Below are positions 11,349-20,912 of a stretch of 64,000 nucleotides of DNA, in pieces (positions within the stretch are counted from its first letter, which is position 1; each line of letters begins with the position of its first letter). The translations under genes and the position numbers were made by a program. The DNA is taken from assembly GCA_947462105.1 (NCBI GenBank), contig CANHNJ010000002.1, positions 1 to 64,000 on the forward strand, written 5' to 3'. The notes beneath the pieces are model-generated. The model saw only the letters and a list, made by a program, of their open reading frames with translations. It ran no database searches and was not told the DNA's origin. This stretch comes from Alphaproteobacteria bacterium (GTDB taxonomy: Bacteria; Pseudomonadota; Alphaproteobacteria; Micropepsales; Micropepsaceae).

Positions 11349-12089
11349 TTGGAAACGAGCTTTCATGCTCCGCCCCGCATGAACCGCCTTGGCACCGGCG
11401 CCTCCTCGCGCCAGCCCACCTCCACCGCCGGTCTCGACGAATGGGCGCCTTCGCTGCTCAAGGCGCAGCTTTATGGCCGCCTGCTGGTGGACATCATCAT
11501 TGGCGCCTTGAAGCCGGGCGAACAGCTTGACGAGAATGCGCTGGCCCGCCGCTATGAAGGCGGCCTGGCCGGTATCCGCGACGCGCTGGCCCGGCTGGCG
11601 CTGGAAGGGCTGGTGGTGCGCAAGGCGCGCGTCGGCACCACGGTGGCGCCGCTCGACCTGATGGAGGCGCGCGACGCCTTCGAGGCCCGAAGGCTGGTGG
11701 AAATCCATTGCGCCGCGCTGGCCGCCCAGCATGCCGGCAATGACGAGATTGCCGCCATCCGCGCCACCCTGGCCGATGGCGAGGCGGCGGTGGAAAACAA
11801 CGATGCCCGCGCCCTGGCGGCGATGGACGAGGCCTTTCATGTCGCGGTGGCCACGGCCAGCGGCAACCGCACCTTGGCCAAGATGGTGGTGACGCTGCAT
11901 CACCAGACCGCGCGCTATTGGCTCACCACCATGAAGGCGCCGTCGCGCACCGAAAGCCTGCAGGCGCTGGAAGAGCATCGCAGCCTGGTGGATGTGATCG
12001 CCGCCCATGATGTCGAAGCCGCGCGCGCCGTGATGGAAAAGGTGCTGGGCGATTTCCCCGGCGATACGATGCGCGTACCGGGTTCGTAG
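11349..12089 (+). CDS. GntR-family (FadR/FCD type) transcriptional regulator
   Basis: LYGRLLVDIIIGALKPGEQLDENALARRYEGGLAGIRDALARLALEGLV; FCD-like C-terminal region; start may be ATG at 11379. Confidence 0.85.
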   Translation: METSFHAPPRMNRLGTGASSRQPTSTAGLDEWAPSLLKAQLYGRLLVDIIIGALKPGEQLDENALARRYEGGLAGIRDALARLALEGLVVRKARVGTTVAPLDLMEARDAFEARRLVEIHCAALAAQHAGNDEIAAIRATLADGEAAVENNDARALAAMDEAFHVAVATASGNRTLAKMVVTLHHQTARYWLTTMKAPSRTESLQALEEHRSLVDVIAAHDVEAARAVMEKVLGDFPGDTMRVPGS

Positions 12090-12093
12090 GCAG

Positions 12094-13287
12094 ATGACGC
12101 CTGTCCGCGCCTGGATGACGCTGCTGCTGGTCAGCGTCCTGTTCTTCATCATCACGGCTGCCACCTTCACATCGCTGGGCCTGGTCCTGCCCGCGATGGT
12201 GGGCGAGATGGGCTGGAGCTGGAGCGAGGCGGGCGCCGGCTTCTCGCTGCTGGGCGTGTTCTGCGGCGTCACATCCTATGTGCCCGCAGCGATCATCCGC
12301 CGCTTCGGCGTCCGGGCGAATTTCCTGATCGGCGTGGCGGTGATGGCGTGCGCCTTTGCCTGCCTCGCCCACACGCAGGGGCTTATGGTCTATCTTGCCG
12401 GCACGGCGCTGGCCGGTTTCGGCTTCACCCTGCTGGCGACGGTGCCGGGCACCTATCTGCTGACGCGGCTGTTCGCGCGTCCCAACTTCGCGTTCGGGCT
12501 CTATTTCACCATAGGCGGGCTGGGCGGCGTCGCCGGACCGCCGCTCTATTTCTGGCTGGCGGGCGCGCAGCAGGACTGGCGTCATTTCTGGATGGGCGTC
12601 GGTCTGCTCACCATCCTCTGCGGCGGGGCGGCGGCGCTGTTCAGCGATACGACGACCGATGTCAGCGCCGGGACAGAGGCCGATCCCGACATCAGCACGG
12701 AAAGCTGGGTGGCGCGGGCGGCGATGGCGACGCCGCAATTTCTATTCCTGGCTATCGCCTACAGCGCTTTTCTCATCGTCGGCATCACGGCCAATGCCAC
12801 CAGCGTGGGGCACCTGACCGAGGCGCGCGGCGTCAGCGCCGTCACGGCGGGCACGATGATGAGCGTGGAGGCGCTGGTGAACGCGGCAGCGCGTTTCCTG
12901 GGCGGCGTGCTGGGTGCGCTGGTCGGCGCGCGCCTGCTGCTGGTGGCCTCGCTGCTTTCGCTCGCCATCGGCATGGTGGCGCTGGCCTTTGGCAGTTCGC
13001 TGCCGGTGCTGCTGGTCTATGCCGTGGGCGTCGGCCTGGGCTATGGGCTGACATTCTTTGCATCGACGATCCTGTTGCTGGAATATTTCGGGCGCAAGCC
13101 GAACCTGGAGCTGTTCTCCATCGTCAACCTGATCTCGACGGTCGGGGCGGCGGCGCCCTGGGCTGCCGGGTTGACGCGCGACCAGAGCGGCAGCTTCGTG
13201 CCTTTTTACATGCTGCTGGCGGTGCTGATGGCGATGATCGCCGCCGTGGCGCTGCTGCTGAAAGCCCCGCACGCGAGGACGCCATGA
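12094..13287 (+). CDS. MFS transporter
   Basis: 12-TM pattern, 397 aa, starts 5 nt after the GntR stop. Confidence 0.85.
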   Translation: MTPVRAWMTLLLVSVLFFIITAATFTSLGLVLPAMVGEMGWSWSEAGAGFSLLGVFCGVTSYVPAAIIRRFGVRANFLIGVAVMACAFACLAHTQGLMVYLAGTALAGFGFTLLATVPGTYLLTRLFARPNFAFGLYFTIGGLGGVAGPPLYFWLAGAQQDWRHFWMGVGLLTILCGGAAALFSDTTTDVSAGTEADPDISTESWVARAAMATPQFLFLAIAYSAFLIVGITANATSVGHLTEARGVSAVTAGTMMSVEALVNAAARFLGGVLGALVGARLLLVASLLSLAIGMVALAFGSSLPVLLVYAVGVGLGYGLTFFASTILLLEYFGRKPNLELFSIVNLISTVGAAAPWAAGLTRDQSGSFVPFYMLLAVLMAMIAAVALLLKAPHARTP

Positions 13288-13289
13288 AG

Positions 13290-13408
13290 GAGTATGGCGT
13301 GTTCTTGCCTGTGGCGCCGCGAAGCACGCGTGAGCGTGTTCGCCAACAAAAAACGTTCGCCACATGAGCGCAGCACCCAAAGAGTATGGCGTGTTCTTGC
13401 CTGTGGCG
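13290..13408 (+). repeat. 27-bp perfect direct repeat (13290-13316 and 13382-13408)
   Basis: GAGTATGGCGTGTTCTTGCCTGTGGCG occurs twice, 92 nt apart; second copy is in the LLM monooxygenase 5' end. Confidence 0.95.
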
Positions 13409-14407
13409 AACGGCGGATGGATCGTCAGCAACACCACGCCGACACTCGATGGCGGCTGGCCGCAGAACCGCGATGCCGCCATCGCGGCGGAACAGGCAGG
13501 CTTCGATTTCGCCATGGCGATGGGAAAATGGCGCGGCTTTGGCGGTCAGACCGATCACTGGGGCGCCAGCCTGGAAGCCGTCACCATGCTGGCGGGCATC
13601 GCGCCGCTGACCACGCGGATCAAATTGTGGGCGACGATCCACACCATTCTCTTCCATCCGGTGGTGGCGGCCAAGATGATCGCGACCCTGGATCATGTTT
13701 CCGGCGGGCGCGCCGGCCTCAACATCGTGGCGGGCGCGTATCGGGGCGAGTTCGCCCAGATGGGGGCGTGGGACGATACCCTGACCCACGACACGCGCTA
13801 TGACCTGGCGCAGGAATGGACGCAGATCGTCAAGCGCCTGTGGTCGGAGCCGCGCGTCGATTTCCACGGCGCGCATTTCGATCTTGCCGACTGCGTCTGC
13901 GAGCCCAAGCCGCTGGCGCCGCCCCGCCTGATCTGCGCCGGCATGTCGCCGCGCGGCTTCGATTTCTCGGTGCGCGAGGCCGATGGCTGTTTCATTGGCG
14001 GGCGCAACGAAGACGAGACCCGTGCTGCGTCGCTGCGCGCCAAGGAACTGGCCGCCAGCCTGGGCAAGACGATCCGCACCTATACGATGGTGACGGTGGT
14101 GTGGGGCGAAACCGATACGGGTGCCGAGGCAAAAGCCGCGCGCTATCGCGATGGCCTGGACGAGGGCGCGGTGGCCGGCATGCTGGAAAGCTATGGCGCC
14201 GCCGGCAACGCCATGACGGCGCGGGCGCAGGGCGCCTTCATGACCCAAACCGCCATCGGTGCGCCCGCCACGGTGGCGCAGAAGATCGCAGCCTTTGTGC
14301 GCCACTGTGAACTGGATGGGCTGATGTTCATCTTCGACTATTATCCGTCCGGGCTGGCGATTGCGGGCCGCGAGATCCTGCCGCGCCTGCGGGCGGCATT
14401 CGCATGA
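13364..14407 (+). CDS. LLM-class flavin-dependent monooxygenase, RutA-like
   Basis: YGVFLPVANGGWIVS, KWRGFGGQTDHW, ATLDHVSGGRAGLNIVAG, LICAGMSPRGFDFS resemble RutA. Confidence 0.88.
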   Translation: MSAAPKEYGVFLPVANGGWIVSNTTPTLDGGWPQNRDAAIAAEQAGFDFAMAMGKWRGFGGQTDHWGASLEAVTMLAGIAPLTTRIKLWATIHTILFHPVVAAKMIATLDHVSGGRAGLNIVAGAYRGEFAQMGAWDDTLTHDTRYDLAQEWTQIVKRLWSEPRVDFHGAHFDLADCVCEPKPLAPPRLICAGMSPRGFDFSVREADGCFIGGRNEDETRAASLRAKELAASLGKTIRTYTMVTVVWGETDTGAEAKAARYRDGLDEGAVAGMLESYGAAGNAMTARAQGAFMTQTAIGAPATVAQKIAAFVRHCELDGLMFIFDYYPSGLAIAGREILPRLRAAFA

Positions 14408-15030
14408 CGAGCCCGGCGCTCAACCCGCAATGGCTGACGCCGCAGCGCACCGCGCTGCTGCTGATCGACTACCAGGTGGATTTCGCCTGGCCCGAAGGAC
14501 AGATGGCGCGGGATGGTGCCGATATTGGCCCCGCCCTGCGCGCCGTGGCGCAGGCCGAGACGCTGGCCGAAGCCGCGCGCGCCGCAGGCGTGCCGCTGGT
14601 CTTCACCCGCTCCATCGCCTGGCCGCAAAGCGATGGCCCGGTGGTGGCGGAAGCCAGGGCGCGGCGTGGCGAAAGCGATCGCCCGCGTCTATGTATAGAA
14701 GGCACGTCCGGCGCCGCCTTTGTCGGGCCGCAGCCGCGTCCCGGCGAACTGGTGGTGAGCAAGCACCGCTACAGCAGCTTCCACGGCACTGGGCTGGATA
14801 CGGCGCTCAAGGCCAAGGGCATCGACACGCTGGTGATCGCCGGACTGACCACCGAGTGCTGCGTCCAGTCCTCGGTGTGGGCGGCGTTCGAGCGCGGCTT
14901 CCATGTCTTCATCGCTGCCGATGCCTGCGCCGCCTATGAGGATGACCTGCATCGGGTCGCCCTGAAGGCGATGGAACTCAGCGGAGCCAACCTGGCCGCC
15001 GCCGCCGATTTCCGCGCCGCCTGGAAATAG
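14404..15030 (+). CDS. Isochorismatase-family cysteine hydrolase, RutB-like
   Basis: ALLLIDYQVDFAWPEGQ, VVSKHRYSSFHGTGLDTALKAKGIDTLVIAGLTTECCVQSS. Confidence 0.88.
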   Translation: MTSPALNPQWLTPQRTALLLIDYQVDFAWPEGQMARDGADIGPALRAVAQAETLAEAARAAGVPLVFTRSIAWPQSDGPVVAEARARRGESDRPRLCIEGTSGAAFVGPQPRPGELVVSKHRYSSFHGTGLDTALKAKGIDTLVIAGLTTECCVQSSVWAAFERGFHVFIAADACAAYEDDLHRVALKAMELSGANLAAAADFRAAWK

Positions 15031-15106
15031 AAGAAATTTCATAAGGTTATGACGGAATAGGTGCCATGCGCTGGGTCCGGCTTGCCTTCCGGTTGTGAAA
15101 TGTTAG

Positions 15107-17407
15107 ATGACATTTCAGATGAAGCGCCTGGTTTCCCTCTTTCTTTTTGCCGCCACCCCGGCCTTTGCCCAGGAGACCGTGCTGGTCCTGGCCGATCCGG
15201 TGCGGCTGCTCGATGGCGGTGCCAGCGAGGCGGGCACGGGGCTCAACCTGTCGCTCGGCAAGACGCCCCGCGCCACCTCCCAGGTGAGCGAGACGACGCT
15301 GTCCCGCTATGGCGTCACCGGGCTGGATGACCTCACCGCCATCACGCCCAACGCCTATACCGCCAGCTTCTATGGCGTCGATGGGGCGGTGAACCTGCGC
15401 GGCACGCTGGCCGAGAATTACTTTCGCGGTTTCAAACGTGCCGAGAACCGGGGCACCTATGCCACGCCTCTGCAGGGCGAGATCACCATCCTGCGCGGCC
15501 CGCCCACGCCGGTGATGGGTGCGGGCAAGGTCGGCGGCATGGTCGATTTCGCACCCGCCGCCATCTATCACGACAGCATCACCGTCACCTATGGCGCGTA
15601 TGAACAGCGCAGGCTCGCGGCGCAGGCGGGTATCGGTATCTCCATCGCTGGCGCGGAAGGCCGCCTCAGCGCCCGCGCAGATGTCGAAGACAGTCACAGC
15701 TTCTATCGCGGCCTGCATCCGCGCCGCCAGTCGCTCTCGCTGAATGCCGATTTGGCGCAGGGGCCCTGGTCGCTCTCCGCCGATTATCTCTTCTTCCATG
15801 CCGATGGCGAAGTGCAGACGCCGGGCTGGAACCGCCTGACACAGGCGCTGATCGACGATGGCACCTACATCACCGGCCGTGATACCTCGCTCGCCGACGC
15901 CGATGGCAATGGCCGCCTTACCCTGAACGAGCTGGGCGGCAATCCCTATTATTACGATCCCGCCTTCCGCCCGTTGGCCATTCCCGGCGGCATCGATGCC
16001 GCGCACAAGCTGGATACGGGTCTTGGCACAACGCGACTGTCACGCCGCACCGTCCATGTCGCGGACGCGGATTTCTCGCGCACCGACACGCATACGGCCT
16101 TCCTGGAGCTGCGGCATGTGCTGGGTGATGACACCTTCCGCCTGCAACTGTTCGGCGACGCGCTGGATAATGACCGCTTCGTCTCTTACGGCTTTCCGGC
16201 CTTGGTGCGTGCCCGCATCGGCGAGGCGCGGCTGCGCTACGATTTTGACCGGACATGGGGCGGCATTTCCGCGCGCACGGTGCTGGGCGCATCATATCGT
16301 TACACCAGCGCCCGCGACCGCCAGAGCTTCAACAGCGGCGTCATCGCGCTCGACCGGCGCGACCTGAGCGTGGGCGCGACGGCGAACGACATCATCGACT
16401 CCCCCTTCAACACCGACGCGTCCGGCACCATAGGACTGGGTTGGGAAAGCGATCTGGAAAGCAGCATTGGCACTGCCGGGCTCTTCGCCTATTCCGACCT
16501 GTCACATGGCAAGCTGCATCTGCTGCTGGGCGGACGCTATGACGATTTCAACGGCCGCAGCCGCGATAGCGGCGTGCTGGCCTATGCGCCGCCGGCGGGC
16601 AGCGCCAATGGCGGGCGCTTTTCGTGGTCGGCCAGTCTCTCTTTCCAGAGCCAAAGCGGCCTGACGCCCTATGTCACCCATGCGCGCAGCAACGCGCTGG
16701 AAGCCGGGCAGGCGGGCGAGATTCCCACCACGCTTCTGGTGAGCGGCGGCTGGCTGTCGTCTTCCACGCTCGACGAAGCAGGCGTGAAGTATGCCGCGCC
16801 CGATCTGGAAGCCGGGCTGTCGCTTTATCGCCAGAGCCGCACCAGGCTTTCGCAGCTCGGCGGCGTCCGCGTCACCGGCACGCGGGGCGAGGGCGTCGAG
16901 CTGGAACTGCGCTGGCTGGCCAGCGACCGGCTCAGCGCCACGCTGGCGGCTTCCTTACAACGCACCGTCATCAAGGGACCGGACACCAGCTTCGCCTATG
17001 TTCCGGCGCGCAGCCTGGGCATCTCGCCCGTCAACGGCTTCGGCGGTTCTTACATCGTGTATGACTTCTCCACCCTGAAGGGCGCGGGCGATTACGACAA
17101 TTCGCTGATGCCCAAGGTGGTGATCAGCCCGGCCCTGGCCTGGAGTGATGCGACGTGGGGCGCGGTGCTGGCCGCAACCTATGTCGGCGAGACGCGCCAG
17201 ACCGTGCCCGATCCGGTGATCTTCCCGGCCTATGTGACCGTCAACGCCTCGGCCTATCTGCGCTGGGAAAGCTGGACGGCTGCAGTCAATCTCGACAATG
17301 CGCTGGACACGCGCTTCTTCACGCCCGACGCGGATGTCTATGCCAATCTCGGCGCCCTGCCGGGGCTGGGGCGGCGCTGGCGCGTGTCGCTGACGCGATA
17401 TTTCTGA
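15107..17407 (+). CDS. TonB-dependent outer-membrane receptor
   Basis: Signal peptide, plug motif (GEITILRGPPTPVMGAGKVGGMVDF), C-terminal beta-barrel ending ...RVSLTRYF; start may be 15119. Confidence 0.9.
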   Translation: MTFQMKRLVSLFLFAATPAFAQETVLVLADPVRLLDGGASEAGTGLNLSLGKTPRATSQVSETTLSRYGVTGLDDLTAITPNAYTASFYGVDGAVNLRGTLAENYFRGFKRAENRGTYATPLQGEITILRGPPTPVMGAGKVGGMVDFAPAAIYHDSITVTYGAYEQRRLAAQAGIGISIAGAEGRLSARADVEDSHSFYRGLHPRRQSLSLNADLAQGPWSLSADYLFFHADGEVQTPGWNRLTQALIDDGTYITGRDTSLADADGNGRLTLNELGGNPYYYDPAFRPLAIPGGIDAAHKLDTGLGTTRLSRRTVHVADADFSRTDTHTAFLELRHVLGDDTFRLQLFGDALDNDRFVSYGFPALVRARIGEARLRYDFDRTWGGISARTVLGASYRYTSARDRQSFNSGVIALDRRDLSVGATANDIIDSPFNTDASGTIGLGWESDLESSIGTAGLFAYSDLSHGKLHLLLGGRYDDFNGRSRDSGVLAYAPPAGSANGGRFSWSASLSFQSQSGLTPYVTHARSNALEAGQAGEIPTTLLVSGGWLSSSTLDEAGVKYAAPDLEAGLSLYRQSRTRLSQLGGVRVTGTRGEGVELELRWLASDRLSATLAASLQRTVIKGPDTSFAYVPARSLGISPVNGFGGSYIVYDFSTLKGAGDYDNSLMPKVVISPALAWSDATWGAVLAATYVGETRQTVPDPVIFPAYVTVNASAYLRWESWTAAVNLDNALDTRFFTPDADVYANLGALPGLGRRWRVSLTRYF

Positions 17408-17436
17408 TCGCGTTGCCCGCCGCCCGGGCAGCGGAT

Positions 17437-17622
17437 ATGAATGCCGCCATGCACTGGAACAGGTTTCTCATCGCCATCCTTGCGGGCGTCGCCATCGCCA
17501 CCGGCCTGGTGCTGGTGTTCCAGCGCTGGCCGCACCTGGCGGAATCGCCCTGGACGATGCTGGCGCTGTTCCTGTTCGCGATTCTCTGTTCGCGCCTGAT
17601 GCGGAGGTTCATTCGCAAATGA
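17437..17622 (+). CDS. Small two-TM hypothetical membrane protein
   Basis: MNAAMHWNRFLIAILAGVAIATGLVLVFQRWPHLAESPWTMLALFLFAILCSRLMRRFIRK; overlaps next start (ATGA). Confidence 0.6.
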   Translation: MNAAMHWNRFLIAILAGVAIATGLVLVFQRWPHLAESPWTMLALFLFAILCSRLMRRFIRK

Positions 17623-17789
17623 ACGGCAAGGTCGTTGTCACAGGATTCCTCTTCGTCGTGGGCGCGTTCATCCTGTTCGCGATCCTGTTCGGGCTCTATC
17701 CGCCCGCCGCCAACTCCTACTGGACGCTGGCAGGCTTCGCGCTTTATGCCGTGATTGCCGTCTGGACGACGCGGCGGATGCGCCGCTAG
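17619..17789 (+). CDS. Small two-TM hypothetical membrane protein (56 aa)
   Basis: MNGKVVVTGFLFVVGAFILFAILFGLYPPAANSYWTLAGFALYAVIAVWTTRRMRR; not in supplied ORF track because of length. Confidence 0.6.
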   Translation: MNGKVVVTGFLFVVGAFILFAILFGLYPPAANSYWTLAGFALYAVIAVWTTRRMRR

Positions 17790-17796
17790 CGCGTCT

Positions 17797-19098
17797 TCAG
17801 GATTGCCGCAGCGCCGTCAGCAGCTCGGCATCGGGATAGCCGTCCGCCAACAGGCCACGGCTTTTCTGGAAGGCGCGCGTTGCGGCGCGGGTCTGCCGCC
17901 CCAGCACGCCATCGACGCCGCCGGGATCGAACCCCGCCGCCGCCAGCCTGCGCTGGAAATCCATGCGCTCATCGCGTGACAGCAGGCGTTCGCCGCGCGG
18001 CCAGCTTCCCTTCACGGCGGGCAGGCCCGCAATGCGATCGGCCAGCAGCGACACCGCCAAGGCGTAGGACGCGGCGTTGTTGTATTTCAGGACCACGTTG
18101 AAATTCGGGAAGATCAGGAAGGCCGCGCCCTTCGCGCCTGCGGGCAGGTAGATCGCGCCCTGGCCATCGGCGGGCAGGGCGTTGCCGCTGATGCGGGTCA
18201 ACCCACGCCGCCGCCATTCGCTGAGCGGCTTCACGATCTCGACATCGGCGTCTTCATACGCGAAGCCTTTCGGCAGCTTCACTTCCATTGCCCAGTGATC
18301 GCCTTTGCGCCAGCCCTGGCTCTTCAGAAGGTTGGCGGCGGAGGCGAGCGCATCGGCGGGCGAATTCCACAAATCGATGCGTCCATCGCCATCGCCATCG
18401 GCGGCGTATTTCAGGAAAGTGGTGGGCGTAAACTGGGTCTGGCCGAACGCGCCCGCCCAGGAGGATTTCATCTGGCTGACGGGATAATGCTGGTCCTGCA
18501 GGATGCGCAGCGCCGCCAGGAATTCCTCGCGCCCGAATTGCTGGCGCGGTCCCTGATAGCCCAGCGTCGCCAGCGCCGCGAAAAGATTGTAGCCGCCCTG
18601 GCCACGGCCATAGTCGGTTTCCATGCCCCAGATCGCCAGCAGGATCTCGCGCGGTACGCCCGAACGTTCGGCGATGCCGTCCAGCGTGCTGCGCACCTGG
18701 GTCTGCATGAATTGCCCGTCCTTGATCCGGCGCGCCGACACCGCGCCATCGAGATAGGCCCAGACCGGCCGCGAGAATTCCGGCTGGTTCTCGTTCGCGC
18801 TGGTGATGGCGGCCAGCGGGGCCAGGCCGGCCGTCGCGGCGCTGAAGGTCTGCTCGCTGATGCCCTGCGCCCGCGACGCCACCCGCATTTGCGCCAGGAA
18901 CCGTTCGAGGGCCGTGGGTGGCGGCGGGGCCGCAAGGGGGATGACCGCCGCCGGGCGGGCCGGGGGGGAGGCCAGGGCGGGTTGGGCTGCCGAGGGCCGC
19001 AGGGGCGGCGGGGGCGGGGAGACGGCGCAGGCCACCGCCAGCAGCAGGCCAGTCAGGGCGGCCAGAGTCTGGAGATAGCTGGGGGCGCGGCGCGGCAT
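17797..19098 (-). CDS. Lytic murein transglycosylase with C-terminal peptidoglycan-binding domain
   Basis: AIWGMETDYGRGQGGYNLFAALATLGYQGPRQQFGREEFLAALRILQ, GAFGQTQFTPTTFLKYAADGDGDGRIDLW; PG_binding motif at C-terminus. Confidence 0.92.
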   Translation of the reverse strand: MPRRAPSYLQTLAALTGLLLAVACAVSPPPPPLRPSAAQPALASPPARPAAVIPLAAPPPPTALERFLAQMRVASRAQGISEQTFSAATAGLAPLAAITSANENQPEFSRPVWAYLDGAVSARRIKDGQFMQTQVRSTLDGIAERSGVPREILLAIWGMETDYGRGQGGYNLFAALATLGYQGPRQQFGREEFLAALRILQDQHYPVSQMKSSWAGAFGQTQFTPTTFLKYAADGDGDGRIDLWNSPADALASAANLLKSQGWRKGDHWAMEVKLPKGFAYEDADVEIVKPLSEWRRRGLTRISGNALPADGQGAIYLPAGAKGAAFLIFPNFNVVLKYNNAASYALAVSLLADRIAGLPAVKGSWPRGERLLSRDERMDFQRRLAAAGFDPGGVDGVLGRQTRAATRAFQKSRGLLADGYPDAELLTALRQS

Positions 19099-19264
19099 CC
19101 CCTTACCCTAGCATCGTTTTTTGGCCCGTCTGTCCCGGATTTTTGCCGGTATTCCGGGGTTTTTGCCATGATGCAGGGGCTGGTTGACTTGGGGGAGGCC
19201 GCCGCATAGTTTCCGCGCCTTCTCGCCGGAAAGCCCGGCGAAATCCCGGTCTTAAAGGCGTGCC

Positions 19265-19390
19265 ATGAAAGTTCGTAACTCCCTCCGTTCGCTCAAGAAG
19301 CGCGACAAGGATTGCCGCATCATTCGCCGCAAGGGCCGGGTTTACGTCATCAACAAGAAGAATCCGCGCTTCAAGGCTCGCCAGGGCTAA
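19265..19390 (+). CDS. rpmJ: 50S ribosomal protein L36
   Basis: Translation [41 protein letters not shown] (41 aa); below ORF-track length cutoff. Confidence 0.95.
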   Translation: MKVRNSLRSLKKRDKDCRIIRRKGRVYVINKKNPRFKARQG

Positions 19391-19430
19391 TCGGACGCGC
19401 TAACTCCACAGCACTTGGAGTATCTGCGCC

Positions 19431-20912
19431 TTGGAACTGCCTCCTTCCGACCAATCCATTCTCCAGAAGCGCGATGCAATCGTTGCCGCGCTGAAGGCCA
19501 TCGTGCCCGATGGCGTGGTGGACGATGCCGCCGGCCGCCAGGTCTTCGATTGCGACGCCCTGTCCGCCTACACCCAGCAGCCGCTGGTGGTGGTGCTGCC
19601 CAAGACGCGGGCGCAGCTGGTGGAGGTCGTCAAATACGCCCATGCCGAAGGCATCCCGATCGTGCCGCGCGGCGCGGGCACGTCGCTCTCCGGCGGTTCG
19701 CTGCCGCGCGAAGACGGCATCCTGCTCGCGATGGGCCGCATGAAGTCGATCTTGGAGATCGACTATGAGAATGGCTGCATCACGGTCGAACCCGGCGTCA
19801 CCAACCTGAACATCACCAAGGCGGTGGATGCCAACGGCTTCTATTACGCGCCCGATCCGTCCAGCCAGATCGCCTGCTCCATCGGCGGCAATGTGGCGGA
19901 AAATTCCGGCGGCCTGCACTGCCTGAAATACGGTCTCACCACCAACAATTTGCTGGGCGTGGTCTTCATCACCCCCGATGGCGAGGAAGTGCGGCTGGGC
20001 GGCAAGTCCGGCGCGCAGGGCGGGCTTGATCTTCTCGGCCTGATCACCGGTTCGGAAGGCCTCTTGGGCACGGTGGTGGAAGTCACCGTCAAGATGCTGC
20101 GCAAGCCGCCGGTGACGCGCACCCTGCTGGGTTCGTTCGACACGGTGCAGAAGGCCGGTGAATGTGTCGCCGCCATCATCGCCGACGGCATCCTGCCCGC
20201 CGCCATGGAATTCATGGACCGCCAATGCATCGAGGCGATCGAGGCCTATAACGCGCCCGGCTATCCGGCGGGCTCCGCCGCCATCCTGATCATCGACGCC
20301 GATGGCGTCGAGGCCGATGTCACCGACACCGTCCAGCGCCTGGTCGCGGTCATCGCCCGCGTCGGCGGCATCTCGGTGGAAGCCACCGACGAGGCCCAGC
20401 GCGTGCGCATGTGGTCGGGGCGCAAGGCCAGCTTCGCCGCGATGGGCCGCATCCAGCCCGACATGATCTGCATGGACGGCACCATTCCGCGCAAGAAGCT
20501 GGTGGAAGTGCTGGATGGCATGGCCAAGCTGTCGGAACATTACGGCCTGGCCTGCTGCAACGTTTTCCATGCCGGCGATGGCAATTTGCATCCGCTGATC
20601 GTGTTCGACCAGTCCAAGCCGGGCGAATTCGAGAAGGCCGAAGCCTTCGGCGCCGATATCCTGCGCCTGTGCGTCAAGGTCGGCGGCGTGCTCACCGGCG
20701 AGCATGGCGTCGGCATCGAGAAGCGCGACCTGATGCCCGAAATGTTTACCACCGAGGAGATGGAGCAGCAGGGCCGGGTCAAGTGCGCCTTCGATCCGGG
20801 CGGCCGCTACAATCCGGGCAAGGTCTTCCCGACCCTGTCGCCCTGCATCGAGCAGGGCCATCTGCACGTTCATGGCGCGCAGCTGCCGCACCCGCATTTG
20901 CCGCGCTACTGA
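19431..20912 (+). CDS. glcD: Glycolate oxidase subunit GlcD (FAD-linked oxidase), TTG start
   Basis: VPRGAGTSLSGGSLPREDGILLAMGRM, PDPSSQIACSIGGNVAENSGG. Confidence 0.92.
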   Translation: MELPPSDQSILQKRDAIVAALKAIVPDGVVDDAAGRQVFDCDALSAYTQQPLVVVLPKTRAQLVEVVKYAHAEGIPIVPRGAGTSLSGGSLPREDGILLAMGRMKSILEIDYENGCITVEPGVTNLNITKAVDANGFYYAPDPSSQIACSIGGNVAENSGGLHCLKYGLTTNNLLGVVFITPDGEEVRLGGKSGAQGGLDLLGLITGSEGLLGTVVEVTVKMLRKPPVTRTLLGSFDTVQKAGECVAAIIADGILPAAMEFMDRQCIEAIEAYNAPGYPAGSAAILIIDADGVEADVTDTVQRLVAVIARVGGISVEATDEAQRVRMWSGRKASFAAMGRIQPDMICMDGTIPRKKLVEVLDGMAKLSEHYGLACCNVFHAGDGNLHPLIVFDQSKPGEFEKAEAFGADILRLCVKVGGVLTGEHGVGIEKRDLMPEMFTTEEMEQQGRVKCAFDPGGRYNPGKVFPTLSPCIEQGHLHVHGAQLPHPHLPRY

